Shown here in pieces: positions 1 to 6,663 of a stretch of DNA of 64,000 nt. The position numbers and the translations under genes were made by a program. The DNA is from CAWCTD01 sp963798455 (GTDB lineage Bacteria; Acidobacteriota; Terriglobia; Bryobacterales; Bryobacteraceae). Position 1 is the first letter of the stretch; each line of letters starts with the position of its first letter. The stretch covers positions 3,534,001 to 3,598,000 of the forward strand of contig CAWCTD010000003.1 in NCBI GenBank assembly GCA_963798455.1, read 5' to 3'. Under the pieces are notes generated by a model. The model had not been told where the DNA came from. It saw only the letters and a program-made list of their open reading frames with translations, and ran no database searches.

Positions 1-225
1 AACCCCGCGTCAAAGACCAACGCTCCTGGGACAGCTTGCGGCCTTCCCTGATTTCCGGCAAGGCTTGGCCGAACGCTTTCTCCGGGCCGGAAACCGGCTG
101 AACTTGCTTCTTTGCCCTTGTGCCAGACGACCGAGGGTGATAGGCTGACGAAAGTCCCAGGAGCTGTAGTCCGAATCTGAGGCAACGAGAAGGACACAGC
201 GCCCATGGCTTGCGGAGAGCCGTTC

Positions 226-1500
226 ATGTCGCGACACGGCATCTACTTACTTGCGTTGCTGGCGTATTGTGCGACCGTATCAGTCTCCTGCTCTCCTCTG
301 CTCGCCCAGGCCAGCACCCCGGCACCCGGTGGCCACCCTCCCCCCAGCCTTCTAATCATGGTCGCTGGCGTGTTCTTCGCACTTCTGTTGATCTATGCCG
401 TGCAAGTGGCACGCCGGGTTAGAGAGGTACTGCGATACCGAATCAGGCGTGCCGCAGCCGGGCTCGCGTTGTATTTGCTGAGCGTCCTTGTCGTACACGG
501 TCTCGGGTACTCCGTCTGGGAGACTGCGTTGTTCAGTTTTTTCGTTGGCCTTAGCCCTGCAGTGTTCATGAAATCGCTGAGAAGATCGCGCCCAATTCCT
601 CGTCACATCAGAAACGCCGTGATCGCCCGCGACCTGAAGGGACAACCATTCGATCCGAAGGTGCACCACATTCATCACTTGGTTCCGTATGCAAAGGGGG
701 GAGACCATTCGCCTGAGAATCTGCGGGTGGTCGCCAAGGAAGTCAATTTGCGCAAGGGAGCGCGGATGCCGGGCTTCCTGGACTTGATGGGACCCTCCTA
801 CGAAGGAGTGCTCAAGCTCTTGGTGGCAATTGGTCTATTCGGTTGCATCGGTTATCTTGTCTGGAACGGCAAAACCGCAAGGGATACCACGGCTCCAAAC
901 AGCCCGCTCCCCGTCGCGTCTCTGGCGAACACACCCACCACTGTCTCGCCTACGAACTCGCAACCTGTGCCAGCGGTGAGTGAACCCCAAGAGGCGCTAC
1001 CCCCTCCACTAGCGGAGATTGCGCCCATTAGCGATGCCGCAGTTCCGCAGAACCAGTCAGTTGTGCCCGAGCCTGGAACCCGCGTGCCCAGCCTGTCGGC
1101 CGTCCGAGAGGATGTGCGCGTGACTCCACGTGCATTGCCGCCGAGTACTCCGTTGGCAGAACACTTGGACACTGAGACGGAAGGGCGAGTAGCAGTCTAC
1201 ACGACGGCCCAGTTGTTCGCCCTGTATGAGGCTGACCGGCGAACTGCTGATAGGCTGCTCAAGGGGAACATGATCCGACTGCTCGGCAGAACGATGGCGA
1301 TCGGAAAGGACGAGGTATCGCTGAAGGATCCGGGCACGTCGCATTCAGCGAAGTGCAAGTTTGACAGCAAGGATGCCCTCACTCGAAACAAGCCGTTGGC
1401 CGGGTCGGTCGTAACGGTGCAGGGGAGGGTAAAAGGCAGAGGATTGAGAGGCGACATCAGCCTGGACAAGTGCCAACTGGTCAGCCCCACTCCGCCGTAG
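226..1500 (+). CDS. Membrane-anchored HNH-domain protein with C-terminal OB-fold (tRNA_anti-like) domain
   Basis: A 424-residue protein. Residues 1-28 look like a signal or first membrane segment, and hydrophobic stretches lie at about 41-62, 78-115 and 195-213. Between the second and third sits an HNH-type segment (about 125-180) with HHIHHLVPYAKGGD, then NLRVVAKEVN and KG, the usual H...H...N/H layout but without zinc cysteines. A Pro/Ser/Thr-rich linker (about 220-320) leads to a domain resembling tRNA_anti-like OB folds (VTVQGRVKGRG near the end). The family is a putative nuclease; the substrate is unknown. GTTCATG at 226 has GGAGAG upstream; an in-frame ATG at 205 is an alternative. It lies inside the accessory region left of the tRNA fragment. 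The function is inferred from motifs only. Confidence 0.7.
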   Translation: MSRHGIYLLALLAYCATVSVSCSPLLAQASTPAPGGHPPPSLLIMVAGVFFALLLIYAVQVARRVREVLRYRIRRAAAGLALYLLSVLVVHGLGYSVWETALFSFFVGLSPAVFMKSLRRSRPIPRHIRNAVIARDLKGQPFDPKVHHIHHLVPYAKGGDHSPENLRVVAKEVNLRKGARMPGFLDLMGPSYEGVLKLLVAIGLFGCIGYLVWNGKTARDTTAPNSPLPVASLANTPTTVSPTNSQPVPAVSEPQEALPPPLAEIAPISDAAVPQNQSVVPEPGTRVPSLSAVREDVRVTPRALPPSTPLAEHLDTETEGRVAVYTTAQLFALYEADRRTADRLLKGNMIRLLGRTMAIGKDEVSLKDPGTSHSAKCKFDSKDALTRNKPLAGSVVTVQGRVKGRGLRGDISLDKCQLVSPTPP

Positions 1501-1532
1501 GGTATGGACGCGAGACAGGAGAACGACAAGGA

Positions 1533-1829
1533 ATGGCTACTGAGAGCTTCAATGTAAGAGGTGCACCCAAGACCGTCGCCCATAAGGCTCTGGGCCTGAT
1601 CAAGCGCGCACGACTGCCGAAGTTCAAACTCACGGCATCTGGCGTTACCCAGGATGGTGACGGTTTTACCGTGTCCGCACGATGGAAAGAAGACGCCGCT
1701 TTCTTTGCAGGTTCTGCGGAACTTCGCGTGCAGGCGCAGAGAGGCTATAGCGGCACCACGCAAGTCGTTATCACCGCTGATGGAGAGCGAGTGGCGGCTC
1801 TCGCTGCGAGACTCCGCAGGAGTCTGTGA
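1533..1829 (+). CDS. Hypothetical small basic protein
   Basis: A 98-residue protein that I do not recognise. It starts MATESFNVRG, has a basic first third (KRARLPKFK) and alternating hydrophilic/hydrophobic stretches typical of a beta-rich fold (FTVSARW, AELRVQAQ, TQVVITADGERV), ending in an Arg-rich helix. There is no signal peptide or membrane segment. The start at 1533 has a purine-rich AAGGA just upstream; the longer in-frame opening from 1470 overlaps the previous gene and is less likely. It follows the HNH gene by 32 bases, so the two may be cotranscribed. Confidence 0.5.
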   Translation: MATESFNVRGAPKTVAHKALGLIKRARLPKFKLTASGVTQDGDGFTVSARWKEDAAFFAGSAELRVQAQRGYSGTTQVVITADGERVAALAARLRRSL

Positions 1830-1962
1830 GCGATTGGCCTACTCGGGCGGCGAGTATGGGGAGTCCGCCAAGAGTCTGACGGAGAGCTGTGCCGGTGAGT
1901 GACATCGGCAACCGCTCATTGGCCACCGAGGGCATTGATCCGTCGGAGCCGAGGGGGAGAAG

Positions 1963-2073
1963 ATGGAAGAGTTCTTCAGCATCCTGGAACGTCACTGGTT
2001 CACAGCGTTCATGGTCGCGTTCTTTATCATCCTCGCGTTGCTAGCATTGTTCCAGCAGAAATCACGGCCCTGA
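1963..2073 (+). CDS. Small single-span membrane protein, 36 residues
   Basis: A short reading frame preceded by a strong GAGGGGGAGAAG ribosome-binding site directly before the ATG. It begins MEEFFSILERHW, continues with a hydrophobic helix of about 20 residues (FMVAFFIILALLALF) and ends QQKSRP. The layout is a typical tiny inner-membrane protein: acidic N-terminus, one span, basic C-terminus. No family can be assigned. It sits between the small basic protein and the leftward recombinase operon. Confidence 0.5.
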   Translation: MEEFFSILERHWFTAFMVAFFIILALLALFQQKSRP

Positions 2074-2230
2074 GTGCGCAATGCGGTGAGGTCTTTGTTG
2101 GGAGGACGGAGCTGGCCTCGCCGGCCCCGTCCTCGTGGTCTGCACTCCAGCGCATCGGCGCGGCAACGCTTCGCCCTATCGCTGATCTGCGAAACTGACT
2201 TGCGCCACCGCAGCCCGCACGCCGGATGAA

Positions 2231-2593
2231 TCAGTCCTGGTCTGAATCTTCGTCGTCTTCGTCCTCATCCGATTCACCGGATGCAAGGTCAGCGATTTCC
2301 TTGACCTTCGCCACGAGTTCTTCTCGGGACAGTTCGGGGTCAAGCGCCTCCTCGGCCAAATCGTTGATTTCGTCAAGAGTACCGCTCAACTCTGCTTTGG
2401 TCGGTCCTGTTTCACGGGGCATTGTCATTCGTCTCCTTCGTGGATTTTCCAAAATCTGTGCGCCTTTGCTGGCGGCATAGTCGGCGGCATCCATCTGGCG
2501 GAACTTCTCGGCATCTCCGCCAGTACTTTGCATGAGTGTGATGGCTTTTTGCCGCTTGCCTTCCGCCTCGCTCAACGTCATGAATTTCGGCAT
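2231..2593 (-). CDS. Hypothetical acidic-tailed protein, third gene of recombinase operon
   Basis: A 120-residue, mostly helical protein with an Arg patch in the middle (NPRRRRMTM) and a very acidic C-terminus (ESDEDEDDEDSDQD). The family was not recognised. It lies 35 bases downstream of the HTH-like gene and reads in the same direction as the serine recombinase, so all three probably form one leftward transcript. The acidic tail could bind DNA-binding partners or mimic DNA, but that is speculation. Confidence 0.55.
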   Translation of the reverse strand: MPKFMTLSEAEGKRQKAITLMQSTGGDAEKFRQMDAADYAASKGAQILENPRRRRMTMPRETGPTKAELSGTLDEINDLAEEALDPELSREELVAKVKEIADLASGESDEDEDDEDSDQD

Positions 2594-2628
2594 TGCGGTT
2601 CCATCATGCGCTGGCTTCGCGGTTTCGC

Positions 2629-3012
2629 CTAGACTGTATGAATTGGGGTGGTGTTTGTTGGCGTGATGGCGGGCAATTTGTTCTGCCAGCGCTGGCGGTA
2701 CTTCCGGGCGCGCATCGCTTCCTTGAGGTCGTGTTGGTCCTTGTGAGTGGTCTTTCTCAGGCGTCGATAGATTTCCTTGCGAGACACGCCCTCGGACTCC
2801 AGGCGTAGTGCTTCGGTTATGTCGTCGTGTTTCGGTCGGCCTGGTCGTCGGTGGCGTTCGCGGCGGGCGAGTTCCAGGAAGCCATAGCCTATGGCTTCCA
2901 AAAGCCCTTCGCGCGTCGCCTCGGCAAGAAGGTCCTTAAGCGCGCCGAAAGCAGAACCTTCTGGCAAGAGTTCGGCGGCTGGGGGAAGTTCTTTCGATTG
3001 GCTATCGCTCAC
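2629..3012 (-). CDS. Small helical, possibly DNA-binding protein coupled to the recombinase
   Basis: A 127-residue protein from a GTG start. Residues about 62-90 (DDITEALRLESEGVSRKEIY) resemble a helix-turn-helix of the kind found at the C-terminus of resolvases, followed by a strongly basic stretch (RARKYRQRWQNK). GGAGGT lies just upstream of the GTG, and the GTG overlaps the recombinase TGA as GTGA, which points to translational coupling. A longer frame running to 3453 is an artefact inside the recombinase gene. Likely an accessory DNA-binding partner of the recombinase; this role is inferred from context. Confidence 0.55.
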   Translation of the reverse strand: MSDSQSKELPPAAELLPEGSAFGALKDLLAEATREGLLEAIGYGFLELARRERHRRPGRPKHDDITEALRLESEGVSRKEIYRRLRKTTHKDQHDLKEAMRARKYRQRWQNKLPAITPTNTTPIHTV

Positions 3013-3704
3013 AGGACCTCCGATGTAAGGTTTTGGCAAGGCTGTGGCTCGTCGCTGGAGGTCTGGAAGGCCCGACGTGCGGAGCCGCTGCTTACGCCCA
3101 GCCTGGAGCCGATTTCCCGCCACGAGAGCCCCTGCCGCCTCAGGTCCAACACTCGGTCCCTGGCGAAGACTACCTTGGGTCTGCCGATAGCTCTGCCGGA
3201 TCTGGTACCTGTCAGCCGGGCGCGTTCCAGTCCAGCGGTCACCCGTTCTCTGATCCGGGCTCGTTCCTGCTTGGCCAGACTCGCGAGTAGACTGATCACC
3301 ACGTCGCGGAAAGGGCCAGCGCTGTCGATCCACGGCTCGGTGAGGCTCCGCCACCGCACGCCGCAGCCCTCTAACTGCTCCAGGTACTTTAGAGTCGCCA
3401 GCGTCCCTTCCCTGGTGAATCTGTCCAGCGCCCAGAACACCACCAAGTCCCACTTTCTGGCGCTGGCATCCTGAAGCATTTGCCGAAACCCGCGCCGGTC
3501 TGCTCTGCTGCCTGACTCGTGATCCTGGTACTCGCGGACGATTTTCCAGCCTTGGGCCTCACAGAATTGCCGCAACTGGAGACGCTGGTTGTCGGTATCT
3601 TGCGTCCCATCCTTGCAACTGACCCTCACGTACACCGTCGCCCTCACTTGTCTGAGACACGATTGGTTTCCTTGAAGTGCGTTGAGAACAGGTTCCTCGC
3701 TCAC
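3009..3704 (-). CDS. Serine recombinase (resolvase/invertase family)
   Basis: A 231-residue small serine recombinase. Its catalytic domain starts ATVYVRVS with the nucleophilic serine at about residue 29. The following TDNQ, the GSRADRRGF segment, the FWALDRFTRE motif and KQERARIRERV helix are characteristic. A C-terminal Hin-like helix-turn-helix (GLSWREIGSRLGVSSGSARRAF) completes it. These enzymes cut and rejoin DNA at short sites. The start shown is a GTG; a second GTG about 19 codons later is possible. The gene ends 4 bases into the next gene, lies 52 bases from a tandem 11-bp repeat and about 150 bases from the tRNA fragment, so it probably belongs to the mobile element bounded there. 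Confidence 0.9.
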   Translation of the reverse strand: MSEEPVLNALQGNQSCLRQVRATVYVRVSCKDGTQDTDNQRLQLRQFCEAQGWKIVREYQDHESGSRADRRGFRQMLQDASARKWDLVVFWALDRFTREGTLATLKYLEQLEGCGVRWRSLTEPWIDSAGPFRDVVISLLASLAKQERARIRERVTAGLERARLTGTRSGRAIGRPKVVFARDRVLDLRRQGLSWREIGSRLGVSSGSARRAFQTSSDEPQPCQNLTSEVL

Positions 3705-3755
3705 TCGCCTTCAGCCTTCCTGCTCGTCTTGAATTTGAGCCACCCCACGAGCCGG

Positions 3756-3777
3756 TTAGTGTCAAATTAGTGTCAAA
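3756..3777. repeat. Two perfect tandem copies of an 11-bp repeat upstream of the recombinase
   Basis: TTAGTGTCAAA occurs twice back to back at 3756-3766 and 3767-3777. Read on the recombinase strand each copy contains TTGACA. A short hairpin (CCCGG...CCGGG) follows at about 3780-3795. The position just upstream of the recombinase start suggests an operator, a -35 region or a recombinase recognition site. Confidence 0.6.
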
Positions 3778-3855
3778 CACCCGGCGTTTTCCGGGCGTTC
3801 TTGGCTTGTGGAGTGATGGAAGTCTTTTGAAATGAGAGAGAGATCAGGGGTGATT

Positions 3856-3905
3856 CCTGCTTCACACGCAGGAGGTCGCAGGTTCGAGTCCTGCCGCGCC
3901 CACCA
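3856..3905 (+). other. 3' half of tRNA-Val(CAC), likely attachment-site remnant
   Basis: The sequence folds as the 3' part of a tRNA: anticodon stem CCTGC/GCAGG around the loop TTCACAC (anticodon CAC), variable region AGGTC, T stem GCAGG/CCTGC around TTCGAGT, 3' acceptor strand CGCGCCC, discriminator A and encoded CCA. No matching 5' acceptor strand or D arm occurs upstream, so this is not a functional tRNA. Such 3' fragments are the usual footprint of an element that integrated into a tRNA gene. The CCA end points right, so the intact tRNA and the element body should lie to the left, beyond the window start. Confidence 0.8.
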
Positions 3906-3929
3906 GTCAAAGGGCACTGGGCTGGCGAG

Positions 3930-4547
3930 ATGTCCAAAGCCAAGCTTGACGGAGAAGCCCGCGTTCAGGAATTCCTCACCCGCGCTGGCCTGCGAGCAGA
4001 GCGCTTCAGCAAGACTGCAATGCGGCAGGACCGCCAGACGCCAGACTTCCGGGTGTTTGCTGACGATGAACTCGCATTCTACTGTGAAGTGAAGACAGCG
4101 CAGGAAGATGAGTGGCTGGCCACGCAGTTGGCCGCTGCACCACCCTTGACGCTAGTGGGTGGTTTGCGCCTGGACTCGACGCCGAACCGCGTCAGCAGCT
4201 ACATTCACAGCGCCGTCGGCCAGTTCGATACCGTCAACCCGGCGATGGATTGCCCCAACGTTCTAGCCATCGTGAACGGCGACGAAGATGCATTGTTCTC
4301 GGACCTGATCACCGTCTTGACGGGCAACGCCTATTGCGAGAGTGGCAGAGTGATTCCCATGTTCCGCAGCTTCTCTGAAGGGCGCATCCGGGAGGAAAAG
4401 CTGCGAGTACACCTCTACTTGTGGTTCGACGTTTGGGAACCCGGCACGCCTCGAATGTTTTTCCCCGAGGTTCACGCGGTACATCACGCGGCCTTGTGCC
4501 GGTACTTCAGCGTGGACCCGGCTGGCTTGGCGCGGCTGCCGGCCTGA
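3930..4547 (+). CDS. PD-(D/E)XK-like nuclease-fold protein
   Basis: A 205-residue protein not assigned to a named family. Residues about 33-58 show the restriction-endonuclease-like signature: TPDFRV with the metal-binding Asp, then a strand ending YCEVKTA with the E-x-K pair. There is no signal peptide. It starts 24 bases after the tRNA fragment, and the next gene, also nuclease-like, begins 10 bases downstream, so the two probably form an operon. Roles could include restriction, DNA repair or anti-phage defence; none is demonstrated. The start at 3930 has only a weak ribosome-binding site. Confidence 0.65.
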   Translation: MSKAKLDGEARVQEFLTRAGLRAERFSKTAMRQDRQTPDFRVFADDELAFYCEVKTAQEDEWLATQLAAAPPLTLVGGLRLDSTPNRVSSYIHSAVGQFDTVNPAMDCPNVLAIVNGDEDALFSDLITVLTGNAYCESGRVIPMFRSFSEGRIREEKLRVHLYLWFDVWEPGTPRMFFPEVHAVHHAALCRYFSVDPAGLARLPA

Positions 4548-4557
4548 GAATAGTGAC

Positions 4558-5517
4558 ATGGCGGAAAGGAAAGCACAAGAGCAATACGCGGGCTTGGCGA
4601 CACCCGAGGAGATGAAGTCCGCTATCGAGGCGTCCGGCTACCTGCTGGAAGGCCGGATTGCGCGCGTCATGGCGCAACGGGGTTTCTCTGTAGAGCCCAA
4701 CTGCTTCATCCCTGACCCTGCCGACTCCGGCAAGGCTATCGAGGTCGATGTGATGGGACGCTACTTCGAGTGGGTCAACGCAGCGAACAAGGATTCCGTT
4801 ACAGCCTCGGTGCTGGCGGAGTGCAAGAACAACTCGCAACCGTTCGCCTTCTTCACTCAGGGCCAGCAGGTCACAGAGATCAACGACAACCGCATCCACT
4901 ACGGCGGCTTTCCATCATTCAGCATGGATCAAGAAACCAGCATTCAGGTTCCGCTTCACAAGCTACTGGAGATGAAGGACTGGCACCACTACTGTCAAAC
5001 GAAGGAAGTTGCCACGCAGTTTTGCAGCTTCAAGTGGGTCAACGAGAATCGGCCCAAGGACAAGCGGGAATGGAAGGCTGAGCCAATGGAGAACTACTCA
5101 AGGAGCTTCTCCAAACTCGCCACAGTAACGGCGCTCGATTCGCCAGACGGATACGCTCTTCAGCTTAAGTGCATCCAGGTGCAGGTGTCCTATCCGGTTG
5201 TCGTCTTTCAAGGTCCGATTTACCGTGTGCAGGATGCTGGCGGTGAGGCGAGAGTGGAACAGGTGGACCATCTTCAATTCCATCATTCCGCCTCGGTGAA
5301 CGGGCGTGTCATCCAGGTTCAAATTGACCTAGTGACGGAAGGTGCTTTCCCAGAGTTGATGGAGATGATCCTTGGAGAATTGAAGACGTTTCGCGACAGG
5401 ATCAACGGTCTGTATTCGAGACTTCTCAACAGCGCCCTTGATCAGAAGCGGGTGGCCTCGCAGAACGCGGCCCGGAAGGTGTTTGGTGACTGCGTGCCTG
5501 TCGGTCAGTTCCGTTGA
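4558..5517 (+). CDS. Second PD-(D/E)XK-like protein, hypothetical
   Basis: A 319-residue protein. The N-terminal third carries AIEVDVMG followed by SVLAECKNN, an E...D...ExK arrangement typical of PD-(D/E)XK nuclease folds; the region before it (GYLLEGRIARVMAQRGFSVE) resembles the leading helix-strand of such domains. The C-terminal half is mixed alpha/beta with no motif I recognise. It follows the first nuclease-like gene by 10 bases. The pair may act together, possibly as a small defence system, but this is inferred only from fold motifs and island context. Confidence 0.65.
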   Translation: MAERKAQEQYAGLATPEEMKSAIEASGYLLEGRIARVMAQRGFSVEPNCFIPDPADSGKAIEVDVMGRYFEWVNAANKDSVTASVLAECKNNSQPFAFFTQGQQVTEINDNRIHYGGFPSFSMDQETSIQVPLHKLLEMKDWHHYCQTKEVATQFCSFKWVNENRPKDKREWKAEPMENYSRSFSKLATVTALDSPDGYALQLKCIQVQVSYPVVVFQGPIYRVQDAGGEARVEQVDHLQFHHSASVNGRVIQVQIDLVTEGAFPELMEMILGELKTFRDRINGLYSRLLNSALDQKRVASQNAARKVFGDCVPVGQFR

Positions 5518-5518
5518 G

Positions 5519-5698
5519 TCAAGCTGCGCGCCGGGCCACCCGCGCCCGCTGGCATGCCCGTAGGAAGTCCCGCAGGTCAGCCCGATCCGGCGTCAGGCGC
5601 GAATCGTGCCAGTACTCCCGAGGGCCGGTGAAGATGCCGTACCGCTCTCGGAGAAACGCCCGGACAGTCTGACGGTGGGTCTTCAGCCGGGCGCGCAA
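5519..5698 (-). CDS. Possible small ORF or gene remnant
   Basis: On the reverse strand an open frame encodes about 59-66 residues with a protein-like composition (RAFLRERYGIFTGPREYW, then DLRDFLRACQRARVARR). A stop lies directly upstream at 5720-5722 and the best start is a TTG, so it is either a short basic protein or the tail of a decayed gene. No family was recognised. It points toward the nuclease-like pair. Confidence 0.25.
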   Translation of the reverse strand: MRARLKTHRQTVRAFLRERYGIFTGPREYWHDSRLTPDRADLRDFLRACQRARVARRAA

Positions 5699-5764
5699 GG
5701 CCGCATCCGCCTGAACCGGCTAATCAGCCATTAGTAGGTACGCGCCACGCCCGCGTCATCCCCT

Positions 5765-6193
5765 GTGAGATGCGGGTGTGCTGATGGCGGATTGACGGGG
5801 CGGAATCCAGGTCTGATCGAGGGTGCGCTGGAGGCAGCGGTTCCACATTCACTTCACACCGACGAGCTCTTCCTGGCTGAATATGACGGACTCCCCGCCG
5901 ACGGCACCGGCATCTACACCGCCGGGCCCTACAAAGGTTTGCAGGCCCACACCAATTTCATCCTCGAGCAGAGGAGTTGGGTTCACGCCGGACTGGACAC
6001 CGAGATTCCGCCGCCCCAATACCCGAAGGACCAGTTCGTCCAGGACATGAAAGCAGGCATCGCGCACTGGATCGTCCCCTCGGTGAATTTGGAGATCTAC
6101 CAGGACGCCGGAGTGGGAGACGCCTCCCTGGAGTACATGAAAGCCGTAAAGCAGGAGGTTAAGGGGCGAGGTTCGCCGATGCGAAGCGATTAG
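5765..6193 (+). pseudogene. Probable C-terminal remnant of a larger secreted enzyme
   Basis: The frame codes 142 residues, of which the stretch from DGTGIYTAGPYKG onward (AHTNFILEQRSWVHAGLD, HWIVPSVNLEIYQD, ASLEYMKAVKQEV) looks like a real conserved protein tail, while the first 30-40 residues look random. No ribosome-binding site or signal peptide is apparent. It probably represents the 3' end of a gene cut off by rearrangement at the edge of the island. The parent family is not certain; a glycoside-hydrolase-type protein is one guess. Confidence 0.35.
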
Positions 6194-6253
6194 GGACACC
6201 ACCCCCTGTTTGCATCTCCTGCATGGAGCCCCGCGGATCACCGCAGACGTCCA

Positions 6254-6436
6254 TTATCGTACGGCGACCGAGTGGGCAGCGGAAAGGTTGTTGTTGGTTG
6301 TGTGCCAGATGCCGCTGACCGCGCCGCCGCTGCCGATCACCAGCGCGGCCGATGCCAGGCACACCATCGAGAGCAGCAACGTGTACTCGATCAGGTCTTG
6401 CCCGGTGTCGTCATTCCAGAAGCTTTGTCGCTCCAC
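6254..6436 (-). CDS. Flp-type pilin subunit
   Basis: A 60-residue protein from a GTG with AGGAGG upstream. The sequence TGQDLIEYTLLLSM followed by a hydrophobic helix is the type IVb (Flp/Fap) prepilin signature: cleavage after Gly and Glu at position +5 of the mature protein. Flp pilins are assembled by the Tad machinery; no tad genes are present in this window, so the pilin is orphaned or served from elsewhere. Longer frames starting further upstream overlap other sequence and are not credible. Confidence 0.8.
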   Translation of the reverse strand: MERQSFWNDDTGQDLIEYTLLLSMVCLASAALVIGSGGAVSGIWHTTNNNLSAAHSVAVR

Positions 6437-6663
6437 TTTTTCTCCTCCTGCCGATATACTTCTTTTGCGCCGCGCTCGTGCCTTTCCACCACCGCGGTCA
6501 GAGACGATGGCGGCGCTCCTGGGGACCAAGTCACCTATTATGTTGGGTGAACCAAAGTCCCGGGGCAATAGCTCATTGATTAACAAGAGGATAGCGTAGT
6601 AACGGTACTCGGCCCCCTCAATTGCGCCAAGCGGGGGCGGCAGAGGCAGCGGCATGCCTCCCC

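Noticed and set aside
10..237. 75-codon reverse frame at the left edge
   Set aside because: No motif or ribosome-binding site, and it overlaps the start of the HNH gene; the first 225 bases show nothing else.
3800..3905. Complete tRNA gene
   Set aside because: No 5' acceptor strand complementary to CGCGCCC and no D arm within the allowed distance; only the 3' half is present.
5849..6241. 130-codon reverse frame over the enzyme remnant
   Set aside because: The forward frame there is clearly more protein-like.
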